Of a DNA stretch of 64,000 nt, positions 1-11,104 are shown piece after piece; within the stretch, counting starts at the first letter, position 1, and the number at the start of each line of letters is the position of its first letter. The notes below the pieces were generated by a model. The model made no database searches. It saw nothing but the letters and a program-made list of their open reading frames with translations, and had not been told where the DNA came from. Source of the stretch: Sepiola atlantica (taxonomy: Eukaryota; Mollusca; Cephalopoda; Sepiida; Sepiolidae); contig OY744522.1 in the NCBI GenBank assembly GCA_963556195.1, forward strand, positions 42,128,763-42,192,762. The letters are read 5' to 3'. Made by a program: the position numbers and the translations under genes.

Positions 1-11
1 AAGGTCATTTA

Positions 12-726
12 CTACGGATATGTCTTCGTTCGATTTGCCCTAATGTCGAAACTAGAACGTGGTGTCATCGCAAATATACACATCTCGGACGTGATTGCGT
101 CGGGGAGGCGGTTTACAAAAGTCAGGAATAATAAAGGTCCAAGGATCGTACCCGCATTAATGTGATGTTGTTTAGATGTCCGGCTATCGATGATGACTTG
201 AATCTTTCTTTTTGCTAAGCAGGATCTGATTATAGTACATATACGTCCAGTCATTCCGTGCGACTTTATTTTCCTGAGAAGACCTTCATATCAGACCTCG
301 TCAAAGCCTTGTATATATCAAGCGCTACCGCCCTAGCTTCACCTGCTTTATCCAGTGTATGATATGTGCGTTCAGAAATGACCGTTAGGATATCCGCAGT
401 AGAACGGATTGCCTAAATCTATATTGTTGTTTCGAAAAGAGGTTAAGCATTTTCGAAGTTGTAGACTATCGTTAGATTTATTACTGATTCAAACATTTTA
501 GGAAAAAGCTTGGGGAGTTCTTTCACCAGAGTTCTTGAGAACTGGTACCACAAAGACAACTTTTCAGCGATCAGGTAAGCAGAATTCGGCAAGGTATTTG
601 TTATAGCGTTTGGAGACGGCGAGAGGCAGCTCAGCAGATCATTTATTATTATTATTCTTATTATCATTATTATTATTATTATTGTTGTTATTATTATTAT
701 TGTTATTATTATTATTATTAATATTA

Positions 727-761
<35 letters not shown>

Positions 762-1440
762 GTTATTCTTCTTCTTCTTATTATTATTATTATTATTGTT
801 GTTATTATTATTATTATTATTATAATTATTATTGTTTCAGAGATATGATCAGGTTTACATACTTTTGAGGTGTCGAGTTTTTATGATATCTAGGATATGG
901 GAAGGGTGATTATCAAATCATCAAGTGTGGTTTCTCTCATTGGAGGTTAATTTGGGAAGGAGTAGTTTTTAAAGTCCAAAGTTGAACTTAAGGCGAACTG
1001 CTGGGCAAAACAGTTAACTTGATCTGTTGTCGTGCAAGCGACACCATAGTGGTTGGAAAATGGGGGAATTGTTGATTGTCGATTGATCATCACCCTATTT
1101 TAGATTTTCCAGAAATCGCGTGTTATTACCTTCTTTGACTTAATGCGTGTTCTAGTCATCTCGGTATACTTAGTCTTAGCTACAGTTATAAAACTCTTTC
1201 AATTGTTTTTTGATGCTATACATTTTTTCGTATTTGTAGTTGATTCATGACGTTTACACCGAAGTAATGCTTGCTGTTTATACGCAATAGCAGCTGCACA
1301 AGTCGAAGTGAACAATTGGGGAGAGTAGAGCATACTATAGAATTTCCGTGTGGGGATAAACGCTTCTGTGCCTGTTTTGACCTATTCTGTTGCTGGAGTA
1401 ACAGGACATTGTGAGATCTACTGATGAACACATTTTCTTC
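12..1440 (-). pseudogene. CR1/Jockey-like LINE polymerase, decayed
   Basis: Remnant of a non-LTR retrotransposon reverse transcriptase read on the minus strand. Pieces appear in the expected order across several frames: a pre-RT linker near 1300-1000 (residues like AAIAYKQQALLRCKRHES and RDFWKI), a stretch near 600-480 resembling VVPVFKNSGE..PKLFPKMFESVIN, then near 350-290 the palm motif LDKAGEARAVALDIYKA with F/W/H positions shifted, and at 254-60 SCLAKRKIQVIIDS..INAGTILGPLLFLTFVN, equivalent to the usual PQGSxLGPxLFLxFIN motif. Stops and frameshifts separate the parts, so it is dead. The element runs off the left edge, so the YADD box is not seen intact. The (ATT)n tract at 640-836 sits inside it. 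Later fragments at 24.7, 25.4 and 61.3 kb carry the C-terminal part of what looks like the same family. Confidence 0.85.
640..836. repeat. (ATT)n microsatellite
   Basis: About 200 bp of ATT/TTA triplets with TTG and TTC interruptions, lying between two parts of the LINE pseudogene. It produces a spurious poly-leucine frame. Confidence 0.97.
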
Positions 1441-1755
1441 AATACTGTAACTGGATAGTTAGAATATTTTTCAATGTATATATTTATGTTGTTGGGTGTT
1501 TGTATGGTTTATAAGTTTCGTTGTTTAAGTCAAGAATGGTGTCCATAAAGTTTACCGCTTTTAGATTTATAACTTTTCTATTGCTAAGCCATGTTTATTA
1601 TTATTTGAATGGGTTTTGTCTGCTACTCTGATAATAGTGTTATATTAACTATTTAGGCCGTCATCTCTGCACATCTCGACGTTTTCTTTGTTGACTATAT
1701 TAAAGACTTAGCTTATTGGCAAGATTTCCAAAATCGCACATACCTCTGCTCCAAC

Positions 1756-1756
<1 letters not shown>

Positions 1757-1798
<42 letters not shown>

Positions 1799-1945
1799 TA
1801 TATTTGTGTGTGTGTGAGTGTGTGTGTGTACTGCATGAATAATTTATTGCCCTTTTGAACTCGGAGATTGTCGCTAAAGTAACTTGTATGATAGGAGAAA
1901 GTTGGTTACAGAAATTTACCATTTAGACGGTTCTATAGGTAACCA

Positions 1946-2013
<68 letters not shown>
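1757..2013. repeat. Two (TA)n tracts with intervening unique DNA
   Basis: TA dinucleotide runs at 1757-1795 (followed by a TG-rich stretch) and 1949-2013, separated by about 150 bp in which I recognise nothing. Confidence 0.95.
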
Positions 2014-2014
<1 letters not shown>

Positions 2015-2219
2015 CTAGTAAAACTTTACGTATGTATTCTTAATAGATGTAAGTGTTGTTTTACCCGTTCTTTCGGGGTACCCGATAAGATACAACAAGA
2101 ATGACAAAGAACAGAACATATATGAAAAAAAAATGGTTTTCTTTATTTCCCATCACCGGATGGTTTACGCCGACTACGCACACACATGTAAAAAAGATCT
2201 TTTTACATACTTTGGTCTC

Positions 2220-2565
2220 ATGAAAGTATTTTTCTTGCTAAGGTCACAGACTTGGTTTCCGCTAGAAACTCGTTCATATATAAATCCAATGGGAAAGCAA
2301 TTTGCTCTGCATTGTCTATCAAAGCGTTAACTGAAGCAATTGTTCCACAAGAACTTCAAATTGTCTATTTGATGAAATACAAGTCAGGGGATTCCCTCAC
2401 ATACAAACTTGCTTATCAGTCGCAATTTTAGTCAGCGGACACGAAAGCCTAACAGCAAGACGGGCTTGGGTACCATAGCCAATAAAGCTTCATCGGTGCC
2501 ATACACATCGGTAAACTCCCATTCTTCCGGTACTTCGATACTCCGATCACCAAGCGCTCCGGCTC
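2220..2565 (-). pseudogene. Ubiquitin C-terminal hydrolase (UCH-L3-like) pseudogene
   Basis: The minus strand encodes, from about 2565 downward, VPEEWEFTDVYGTDEALLAMV followed by PKPVL, which matches the N-terminal UCH pattern (P.W.F.DVYG.D..LL.MVP.PV.AVLLLFP). After a short disrupted stretch it resumes with SPDLYFIK-stop-TI-stop-SSCGTIASVNALI and then FLAETKSVTLARKIL, matching UCH-L3 YFMKQTISNACGTIGLIHA...FLEESVSMSPEERARYLE. The catalytic cysteine of the CGTI motif (near 2346) is still present. The oxyanion-hole glutamine codon (KQTI) is now a stop. No introns are evident between these pieces, which suggests a processed copy but does not prove it. Only the N-terminal half is visible and the His/Asp half is not found. 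UCH enzymes cleave small adducts from the C terminus of ubiquitin; this copy cannot. Confidence 0.75.
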
Positions 2566-2990
2566 TTCGCGTTTCTGAAACCGCCGCCTTTCAAGTCTTG
2601 CTTGCACTACGGAACCTTCTCCTTGTTAGCAGTTATCAAGTCGCTTACTTTTTTTCTCGACGCTCCACCCACAATAGACTAGTCCACGATTCATTTTTGT
2701 CACTCTTAATTATCTTACATGAGGCTTTTTTTAAAACTCCGGAGCATGTATAAATAAAGAGTAGGTTATATTCCAGTAATCATGTCTCTATTAATTTCTA
2801 AAACGATAGTTTTTTTGAAAAACCGTAACGTTAAGACAGACACAATGCAAACTTTAATATCCTTGTTTTTCTTGAGTATAACTCATCCAAAGGAATGCAA
2901 CAAATCAAGTCCACAACATCAGGAAATAAAAACAAATAAAAATAATTATAATAATGATAAACTAATAATAATAATGATAATAATAATGAT

Positions 2991-3036
2991 TATACAAATG
3001 CTAGCGTTTCAAGATTATTGCTCTCATCAGTGCAAG
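2991..3036 (-). ncRNA. Candidate type-I hammerhead ribozyme (family A)
   Basis: Minus strand: stem I strand CUUGCA (3036-3031), core CUGAUGA (3030-3024), degenerate stem II GAGC..UCUU, core GAAAC (3010-3006), stem III ACGC-UA-GCAU with one mismatch, cleavage triplet AUU, then UGUAUA. Both core boxes are intact. Stem I pairs over 4 of 6 positions, so activity is doubtful for this copy. Confidence 0.5.
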
Positions 3037-3302
3037 AATGTAGAAATTTGAGACAGTCGGGTGGCGAAAACATGGTTCATAGAATCTGCAACCAGTCGCC
3101 ATATCTAATCGGCTACCGGAAGCTGCCACGTGATTAAAGGAAATTAAGATCTATATGTACCTAGAAGCGGGCACACACAGAAGACGTATTCGGAACTTCG
3201 CTTTAGAGCTTATGACAGTCTGTTTTTAACATTCCCGAGAGTGCTCGACCTTTTATTTCTTACAGGAGCTTATTATAATATTTCTATAAATAAATATTAA
3301 AT

Positions 3303-3305
<3 letters not shown>
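2991..3305 (-). mobile_element. tRNA-like/hammerhead retroelement, family A copy 1
   Basis: Clearly homologous to the units at 50478-50750 and 51059-51330 on the same strand. Read on the minus strand it has an AT-rich leader (TTTAATATTTATTTAT type), a conserved segment carrying ACATATAGATCTTAA, a decayed tRNA-like module (A-box-like sequence at 3105-3115, B box no longer canonical) and a hammerhead-like 3' end at 2991-3036. At about 300 bp it is within the size range of metazoan retrozymes. A (TA)n tract replaces whatever lay upstream at 3306. Confidence 0.65.
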
Positions 3306-3383
<78 letters not shown>

Positions 3384-3389
3384 TATATA
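3306..3389. repeat. (TA)n tract
   Basis: About 84 bp of TA dinucleotides with one TG interruption, directly abutting the mariner-type element that starts at 3390. Confidence 0.97.
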
Positions 3390-3772
3390 CAGGGTGGCCA
3401 AAAATAAGGGTCCTATTTTTAAAAATTCATAACTTTTTTATTTATTGATTTAAAAAAAATTTTTTTTTAGAATAAGTAAAGGACCCCTTCCGAAGCAAGC
3501 ATGAGCCGTATTAGCCCTAAGGAACGTACCCTCATTTAGAAAACATTATTTTTGCTTAAAAACTCAAAACAGTGTAAAAAACAATACTTTAGTTTTTGTA
3601 AGTTTTAAGAAGTGTTTTTCGGCTAAAATTTGTTTTGTTTATTTCAAAAAATCTCGGAAGGGTCAGTCTACACACACATAAAGTTTGGTGAGTTTAACTT
3701 TTATTTTGTGGAAGTTATTCAAATTCAAGTTATTCAAATTTAAAGATAGGACCCTTATTTTGGCCCACCCTG
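3390..3772. mobile_element. mariner-type MITE, 383 bp
   Basis: Non-coding element bounded by long terminal inverted repeats. The left end starts CAGGGTGGCC then AAAAATAAGGGTCCT, and the right end is the reverse complement with one extra G and few changes over about 30 nt. Both sides are flanked by TA, the mariner target, here part of (TA)n tracts. CAGGGTG ends are typical of Tc1/mariner-related elements. No coding remnant was recognised inside. Confidence 0.88.
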
Positions 3773-3790
3773 TATATATATATATATATA

Positions 3791-4343
3791 CAGGGTGTCT
3801 AAAAAAAATGATCTCACTCGTAGAATGACGAGAAAACTTTTATTTATGAACATAGAGTGAAATGAAATAGCATCGAATACATGAGACAGATGTAATTGAA
3901 GAATCATGTTCGCAAATGTTCAAGCTGATGACCATTATTGTTAAAACAAAGCTGATAACGCGCACCAAGGGATTCGCAAACGTCGCGAAACATGTCATTA
4001 GGAATATCACGACAGTGTCTTTCAATTTCCAATTTCAATGCATCAATTGTCCTTGGTTTGTTGCCATGAACTTTGTCTTTTAAGTATCCCCACAAAAAAA
4101 GTCCATGGGTGTTAGGTCTGGGGAACGCGCAGCGTATTCATTGGGGCCCCTTCGTCCAATCCATGTGTCAGGAAACACTGCATCGAGGTAAGCTCGTACA
4201 TCGCGATGGTATTGGGGAGGAGCTCCATCTTGCTGAAAGTAAATATCGCCGTCATCACCAAACCTCTCTGTAATTTAGGGACCAACAAATTCCTGAAGCA
4301 AGTTGAGGTAGCTCTCACAGTGAGTACATTTTTTTGAGACACC

Positions 4344-4346
<3 letters not shown>
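3791..4346 (-). mobile_element. Tc1/mariner-superfamily deletion derivative with transposase remnant
   Basis: TA-flanked element with inverted ends (CAGGGTGTCT then AAAAAAAATG, versus its right-end complement, several mismatches further in). The minus strand encodes the C-terminal third of an IS630/Tc1/mariner-type DDE transposase: YFQQDGAPPQYHRDVRAYLD (central catalytic D motif) near 4225-4165, RGPNEYAARSPDLTPMDFF (third acidic motif region) near 4145-4090, then after a frameshift WGYLKDKVHGNKPRTIDAL near 4090-4040 and an NNNGHQLEH tail. The right terminal repeat joins directly to mid-transposase sequence, so the N-terminal DNA-binding and first-D regions are deleted. It is non-autonomous. 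Confidence 0.88.

Positions 4347-4415
<69 letters not shown>
4347..4415. repeat. (TA)n tract
   Basis: Pure TA run abutting the right end of the second mariner-type element. Confidence 0.97.
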
Positions 4416-4419
<4 letters not shown>

Positions 4420-4649
4420 CGAATGTATTTCTTTCAAAATTCTTTTAGGATGTTTCTTTTTATTTGACTTTGTTCTCGTATTCATTCTTTCATTTTTTAT
4501 TTTATTTCTTTTTTTCTTTTTTTCATCCGTTTTCTTTTTACTTTCTATCTTCTCTTTCCTCGCCTTTCATCAAACTGGCCAGGTTTGGAAGCACTTGTTT
4601 TCTTTTTATATGCGTCCTCGCAACTCTATCATAAGCTCTGTCTGTCGGT

Positions 4650-5240
4650 TAATAGGTTGGTTGGTCTGTCACGCTTCAGTTGTGGCTGTTAGACCTGAGT
4701 TTGAAATTGCATTTCGTCCTTTAATTATCAGACTGAATGCACTCATCTTAACCATGTCTATGAGCTGTTTCATCCGGATGTTGGTCTGCCACGTTTACGT
4801 TTGTAATAGCGTCGTTGTTCGACAAGCTTAATTAAGAAATACCAATTTAGATACGGCCACGCATCTCTAGGATTACATCGTTCGTCTCTATGTACGTCAG
4901 TTCGTTTGTTCGTTGATGTGTCACACTTAAATTTGAAATAGCATGTGTGTCTGTTTGTCACGCTCAATTATGAAATAGTATTTTTACATACGGCCACACG
5001 CCGTTCGGAGAGGTTTGGTCACACCTCCGTAAAACTGCTCGTTAGTCGATCGTTGTTCTGTCACACTAAAGTATATTTGTATGTTTGTCAAATACCATTT
5101 TTAGATACGGACACACACCGCTCAAAGAAGATAGTTCGTCCCTCCGTAGTTTTCGTTAGTTTTTTTGGTTGGTCTGTCACACTTAAGTTGGAAATAGTAT
5201 TCCAACTGCTGGACGCACTGATGAATGGACGCATCTTCAG
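4650..5240 (+). repeat. Diverged tandem repeat, about 115-130 bp period
   Basis: The motif GGTCTGTCACACTTAAGTT, then GAAATAG, then ATACGGCCACACACCGCTC recurs at about 4655, 4780, 4915, 5055 and 5165, each copy strongly mutated. The open frames across this area follow the repeat and look like no known protein. Confidence 0.6.
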
Positions 5241-5279
5241 GATGTTAGATGTAAGTCTTCATTTTAGATTTTAAGAAAA

Positions 5280-6075
5280 GTGTTTTCCGATAAATAATAA
5301 ATATAAGTTTTTCCAATATTTTTTCATCTTCGACTTGATTCGAACTAGAATTTTGTTGTCGCCCTTTCAACGGGCACACTTTTAAATAATTCTTTACAGC
5401 GTTTGTCTTAAGTATAAAAAGAATCCAAAAAACAAGTTATTTAAAAGAAAACGCGGCAAATATAAAGCCGTCGCTAAAAATACTCGAATTTTTCTTAGGA
5501 CACAAAATCCAATTATAATTTACATTCCATTCACAGCACTCAAATACATTTCTTTTTTATTTCACTGGCTTGCCATATTGATGGTAGTGAGGCTGTCGTT
5601 ACTTGAATTGACTGTAAGATCGGCATACCGCATTCGACTTCTCTTGAGCCTACTGTGATAACAAAATTGCCGCTGGAAGATTTGGGAAAGTGACGGTAAT
5701 TCTAATCATAATAATGAGGATCATCGGTAATAGCTATTACCATGACGAAAACTGGGATTGCAACAGTTGGGTAATAGAATGTAAGTTGCGATTGGAATGT
5801 GGTTCGAAATGCGCCTTTGGAATTCCGGTGTTATTTTGACAGGTCAGGACCTAAGAATTGATGTAAAATGTAAACATTAGAAATTTGGTGTTTGGAATAG
5901 GGAATGCGTGAAAACGTAAACAATTTTGACTAATAAACAACTCGGTAGATCACATATTAGATTAGAAACGATTCAATAGATCACATATTGGAAAAACACC
6001 TAATATAGTTTAAGTCTAGTCGCTTTGAAAGATGTGTCCTCGTGATATCTCTATATATTCTATACTAATCTATCC
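5280..6075. other. AT-rich sequence, nothing recognised
   Basis: No gene, RNA or repeat match was recognised on either strand. Confidence 0.5.
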
Positions 6076-6079
6076 ATTA

Positions 6080-6350
6080 ATGATGCGTAACATCGAGAGA
6101 ATCACGAATTGTCTTGGCTTTACGAGTGGCTCTCTATCGCTATTATTCGTGAAAACGCCTTCAGTCTGCTCTCGGCCTGCCAAGCCAGCCGGACATTCGA
6201 AGAAAACTATTGACTGTGATACGATTATATATAAGGAATCAGGATTTCTTGATATTGAACTAAACAATATCCAACTGAAGAATAAGGGATTTATTAATTA
6301 TTCATCGAATTATAAATATTATAGTTTACTTTTTCACTGAATGGATCAAT
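6080..6350 (+). repeat. Dispersed repeat, copy 1 (partner at 63255)
   Basis: Shares about 230 bp with 63260-63500 in the same orientation, roughly 85% identical by eye (for example TTGTCTTGGCTTTACGA, CTGCTCTCGGCCTG, TTGACTGTGATACGATTATA). Both copies keep a similar reading frame (TIDCDTIIY.ESGFLD.ELNN.Q..NKGFI), but it is short and I do not recognise the peptide. Confidence 0.8.
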
Positions 6351-6641
6351 TTAATATGAAATTTAAAAAATATATATAGAATGTTATAAAAATTACATAC
6401 AGTGGAACAAATGAAAAAAAATCATTAACTCAAAACAGTTGTTTCATTCTCGCGTAATGATCGAGTAAGAATGTTGACGTAGAATAACTTTTCTGTCTAA
6501 TCTAAAGAAAAGTTGGTATGTAAATGCTTAAAATTGTTTCTGGGGGTAATTTTAAATTCGTATTCTAAAACGTCGGGATTTTATTAATACGCGACTGACG
6601 ATAGGAAACTGTAGTAAATTGTGGAAATTACCCAAATGCAC

Positions 6642-6644
<3 letters not shown>

Positions 6645-6694
<50 letters not shown>

Positions 6695-6887
6695 TAGATA
6701 AAATAATCCGACGGTATGAAACTAAAATGGAATAAGCGGAAGACCTAAACAGCTCAACGTTTCGCCCAAATGCAAAAAATGACAAATGACATCGTTTGTC
6801 ATTTTTTGCATTTTTTCGTTCGCTCTGTACAAAGCCCATTTGGGCGAAACGTTGAGCTTTTTAGGTTTTCCGCTTATTCCATTTTAG

Positions 6888-6943
<56 letters not shown>
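6645..6943. mobile_element. Foldback element with (TA)n on both sides
   Basis: Imperfect inverted arms at 6715-6772 and 6838-6893 (TGAAACTAAAATGGAATAAG and complement) enclose a second palindrome at 6771-6810 (CAAAAAATGACAAATGAC-atc-complement). (TA)n tracts at 6645-6691 and 6892-6943 flank it. No coding sequence. The right arm contains GCCC-ATTT-GGGC directly followed by GAAACGTTGAGC, which resembles stem II plus the GAAA box of a hammerhead, without a proper CUGANGA upstream. Confidence 0.8.
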
Positions 6944-6947
<4 letters not shown>

Positions 6948-7062
6948 TCTGGTACAGAAAAATTAGTACAGAATAAATAAATATTATGCTCTTAATTTTT
7001 AACTTTAATTCTTAATTAATCGAGCACTCTGCTGGGATTTTTCCTACCATTTTACAAAGAAG

Positions 7063-8229
7063 TATATATATATATATATATATATAAATGCGAATGTTTA
7101 TTTTTTCATTTATCCGAACTATATTTAATTTAAAACATCTTTAATTGACTTGATTCAATGATACAACAAAATATTTTCAAATCTGCTGTATAAAATAACA
7201 GGCAACAGTACAAACCACAGGCAAGTCTAGAGTAAATGTGCATATATTTTAAAAACTGTTTAATCAATTAATATTCTGTACGATTGAGTTATAATTTGAT
7301 TCTCCTATTTCATTATATATACACACTAACTTTTATGATATTAATATAAGCATAAGTTGTAATATCAATTTAATGAAATATCTTCAAATTCAAAATGATA
7401 ACTCTTGCTTATTTTTTTTTTGGTTACGTTTACGCAAAAAATAGTTTACTTTGGATAATGACTTTGAAAATAAACTCTTCAGAAAGCGTAATATATAATT
7501 AAATACTTACGTCAACTATCTTTAAAACTCAATTTGTTGTTGTTGTTATTGTTGTGATAGTGATGATTATGATGGTGGTGATGACTTTTACATTTGCCAA
7601 GAAAATGAAATTGAACCCCTCTCCACTCATCTTTCTAGATTACAAAACGTATAGATTTACAAAAATCTGTATTGATTTTTTTGTCTCTAATTACTAAAGG
7701 TGACAAGCAGAAAGTAACTATTTACAATTACTCATTAATATAAAATTGTTTTATTTGACCAATCAACGTTCCACTTTCTAGTTTATTCATTTCATTATAT
7801 CACCTGTTTTTTTTTTAAATGGGAATGCCATTTTCATTGTTATGCTAATACAAAATATAATTCCTTGATCTGTATCGAAAACAGTATGAACTAAGCTGTT
7901 TGCGGTCTTTTGACTATGCTCATACACAGTAATATTACTCAATGTTAGAATATATCAAATGACACCATGAAAATCATCTTTTTTGTTGTTTTTTTTCTTC
8001 AAAATTACCAAAATGTCAAATTAAAATCATGCATGTTTTTTTTTTGTAAACAAGCCTACAGCTAAATGAATTGCTGCCTGCGGCACGGTTAGTTTTTGCT
8101 AGTATCATGATTCGTCATGATTTATGGCCATTACTTCCACCTATTTCTGCTATGACGTTTATATGTAACTGTATTTATTGTATATAGGTAAGTCCACTCA
8201 TTCCTGAAATAGGTAGATCAGCTTACACC
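7063..8229. other. Short (TA)n, then AT-rich sequence with no recognised gene
   Basis: A TA run at 7063-7086 and otherwise unassigned AT-rich DNA. If the gypsy element's 3' LTR survives it should lie in the upper part of this stretch (minus-strand reading), but I could not find a matching second LTR. Confidence 0.5.
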
Positions 8230-10027
8230 TTAACCCCCCCTTTTAAGCCTATGCTTCGTTAGGAGTCAATATATTTTTCTCTTGGGTTTGACTTCCATGA
8301 AGTCGGTATTTTTTTTTTCTTTTCGACGTTCGCCTTTGAGAAATTACTTGTGGACTGGAAAGTCGAACGTGTCAAACACGGCGTCCATCAATTTTACTTC
8401 TGTAGGGTTGTCCTCTACAGTATCGGAATAGCTTTTTTCTGATTTGGTTTAAATATATCGTATGGGTAAAGTCTGGTTCTTTCGTCATATAGAGCATAAT
8501 TCCCAATTCTTTTATATACAATCTTGATTTCCCCAAAATACATGTTATTCTTAAACATTCAGAAAATAACCTTTTCCCCGATTTCTAAACGTGTTCTTTA
8601 CATCTAGTTTTCGTTCCGGTCTCTGATGAGTCGGTAACAGTCTGTCGAATATCGTGTTGAACGTAGCTTCCGCTGATGATATACAAAATGGAGTATTATC
8701 ATGTAAGGTCATTCTATAGACTTGTAAAAAATCTCTCTGCGAGATTACCTCTTGCTTTGTAAGCGATTTTGAAAATTATCAAGAAATTGCTCCGAAAAAA
8801 CGTTACTTCTAGCATGATACGGCGCGATTGTGAGGAGTTCCACTTAAAACGACTGACAAAATATTTTGACTTCACTGGATGTGAATTGAGTACCGTTATC
8901 CGATACTAAAAAAATCCATGACTCCGAAACGTGCGAACAATTCATGCAGAAACATAATTGTATTTCTGTCGTTGTTTTTTTACACTTAAGTATATCTGGC
9001 CATTTAGTGAAACTATCTACTACAGCCGGATAATAGAAACCGTAAGATAGTCCGTCAAAGTCAATATGGATTCTCGATCACGATCAGTTCGTTTGCGGCA
9101 TGGTGTTTGAATTTTATGGGAGGCATTTTTGCTGCTAACACACCCTTTTTACATGATTTAATTGTATTCTCAATATCTCGATCCATGTTCGTCCAGATTA
9201 TGTAACTTCACATAAGACTCTTCATCCGTGATATGCCTGGATGTCAAACATCAAACTCTCATAGAACCCGTTTTTGCAATGTCAGCGGAATGACCTCATG
9301 TTCACTGTACATTACTGTATCATCGCAGATGAACTATGCTTCCGGAATCTTTTGAGTCTTTTCATCATGCCAGTTTTAATAGTTAAAATAATCAGCATTC
9401 ATCGTCTTTGTCTTTATCTCTGCTATCTGCACTGGAAGTTCTCTTACCATAGTACACAGCGTTCTTTAACATCAACTTCGCTTTGTAGGGAGGCTATTAT
9501 CATGCCCCCAAGGGGTTCCACAGATTTCGGTATCAATCTAGACAGTCCGCATGACTAATCTTTGAAGATGGGAGATACTCCACATTATAGATATAATTTA
9601 GGAGAATGATTCCTAATCGATGTAATCTTTTAATCCTTTGTTAATGAAAGTTTATGATCAGTTTATGATGTAAATCTATTTCCGTACACGAAACGTTGAA
9701 ACTTTGTTACCGCGAAAATGATGCTCAGCGCTTACTTTTCTATTTGCGAGTAGCTGTTTTCGGTCGGTAAGAGTGTTCGAGAATCGTATGCTATCAGCTT
9801 CAGCGAACCGTCGTCCATCATGTGTGAAATAGATGCTCCTATACCGTATAAACTCGCATCGGATACTACGGCGATCTCGCGTTCTAGATGATAATGAGTT
9901 TAAAATAAATTAGACGAGAAAATAGTCTCCATTTTCTGAAATGCCTCCTGGTATTCTGCCGTCCAAATCCAGTCTGTATCCTTTTCTCAATAATTCGTTT
10001 AAAGGCGCTCGTATCTTTTGCAGACTT

Positions 10028-10029
<2 letters not shown>
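8230..10029 (-). pseudogene. Ty3/gypsy pol, RNase H and integrase part
   Basis: Minus-strand continuation of the gypsy pol from 11.8 kb. Near 10020-9900 it encodes the end of the thumb region (APLNELLRKG...WTAEYQEAFQKM). From 9900 to 9650 there is RNase H (AVVSDASLYGIGASISHMMD, AYDSRTLLPTENSYSQIEK, TDHK), then SRLIPKSVEPL, and from about 9270 down the integrase zinc-binding and core regions (HPGISRMKSLM, YIIWTNMDRDIENTIKSCKKG, and a decayed DNGTQF-like stretch). Many stops and shifts interrupt it. Near 8234-8245 the minus strand has a polypurine run (AAAAGGGGGGGTTAAGG), a plausible 3' polypurine tract followed by TGTAAGCTG as a possible LTR start. Confidence 0.85.
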
Positions 10030-10102
<73 letters not shown>

Positions 10103-10921
10103 CATGATAAATGCCAGTATACTGAAACCATATGCCCTTAATAGGGTTAAGATGAAAATTCATATACACTAAATGTACAAAAGCAAGGAAATTCCCGAAA
10201 TGTTTACACTTTTATTGTCATTAAGGGTATGCGAGCACAACAGGGCTATGTATTTTACTGGTAGGAATCTTTCTTCAGCGCACATCGCACACTTCATCAA
10301 CGCATGCATAGAGAGTTATACTGTAGTGATGTGATAATTAAATGGTTTGGTTGATATGTAGTCATACCCTTAATGACAATAAAAGTGTAAAAATCGGGAA
10401 TTTCCTTGCTTTTGTACATTTAGTGTATATGAATGTTCATCGTAACCCTATTAAGGGCATATGATTTCAGTATACTGGCATTTTTCATGGAATGTCATTA
10501 CTTTTGTAAAGGTTATGCCTCAAGAAAATAGTAATTTTTAAGTTTTTTTTTAATTTTCTAGAAAACTAAGGTATATGGTAAACTGAAATTAAATGCCATA
10601 AACTAGACCCTAGAACCTCTATCTCTGCCAAAAATCAACTGAATCCATCAAATAGTTGATGAGATACAGGGTGGAACACACATACGTACGTACACACGGA
10701 TATCACAAAATCACACCTGACCTTTCTGTATCTCTGGGTTGCCTTGACTAATGATGCTGAAATTTTACACACTTATAGAACCTATCAAATGAAAAGTTTG
10801 TGCACAATTTTAAATAATTTTGTTCATTGGTTTTTGAGTTATGACTGATCAAAGAAATGAGATTTCTAGCATAGGTCGTTTTTAAAGTCTATTAAGGGAT
10901 AGAGCGCTATCGCACCTCCCT

Positions 10922-10988
<67 letters not shown>
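10030..10988. mobile_element. (TA)n-foldback-(TA)n insertion in gypsy pol
   Basis: A composite inserted between the RT and RNase H parts of the gypsy element. (TA)n at 10030-10100 is followed by an inverted arm at 10101-10231, a 131-bp spacer, the other arm at 10363-10491 (about 130 bp each, over 90% matched by eye; for example ATGCCAGTATACTGAAA and complement), then about 430 bp of anonymous sequence, then (TA)n at 10924-10988. No protein is encoded. The gypsy reading (GFFGLANYDTVYI) stops at one side and resumes (SLQKIRAPLNELL) at the other. Confidence 0.8.
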
Positions 10989-10989
<1 letters not shown>

Positions 10990-11044
10990 GGTATCGTAAT
11001 TAGCTAATCCAAAGAAACCCTACAAAGACAATATATATTTGTAT

Positions 11045-11072
11045 GGCGCTGGCACATTCTATACTGCCCCTG

Positions 11073-11104
<32 letters not shown>

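Noticed and set aside
2409..2753. Plus-strand 114-codon frame as a gene
   Set aside because: It is the antisense of the UCH-like pseudogene region; the minus strand carries the recognisable motifs.
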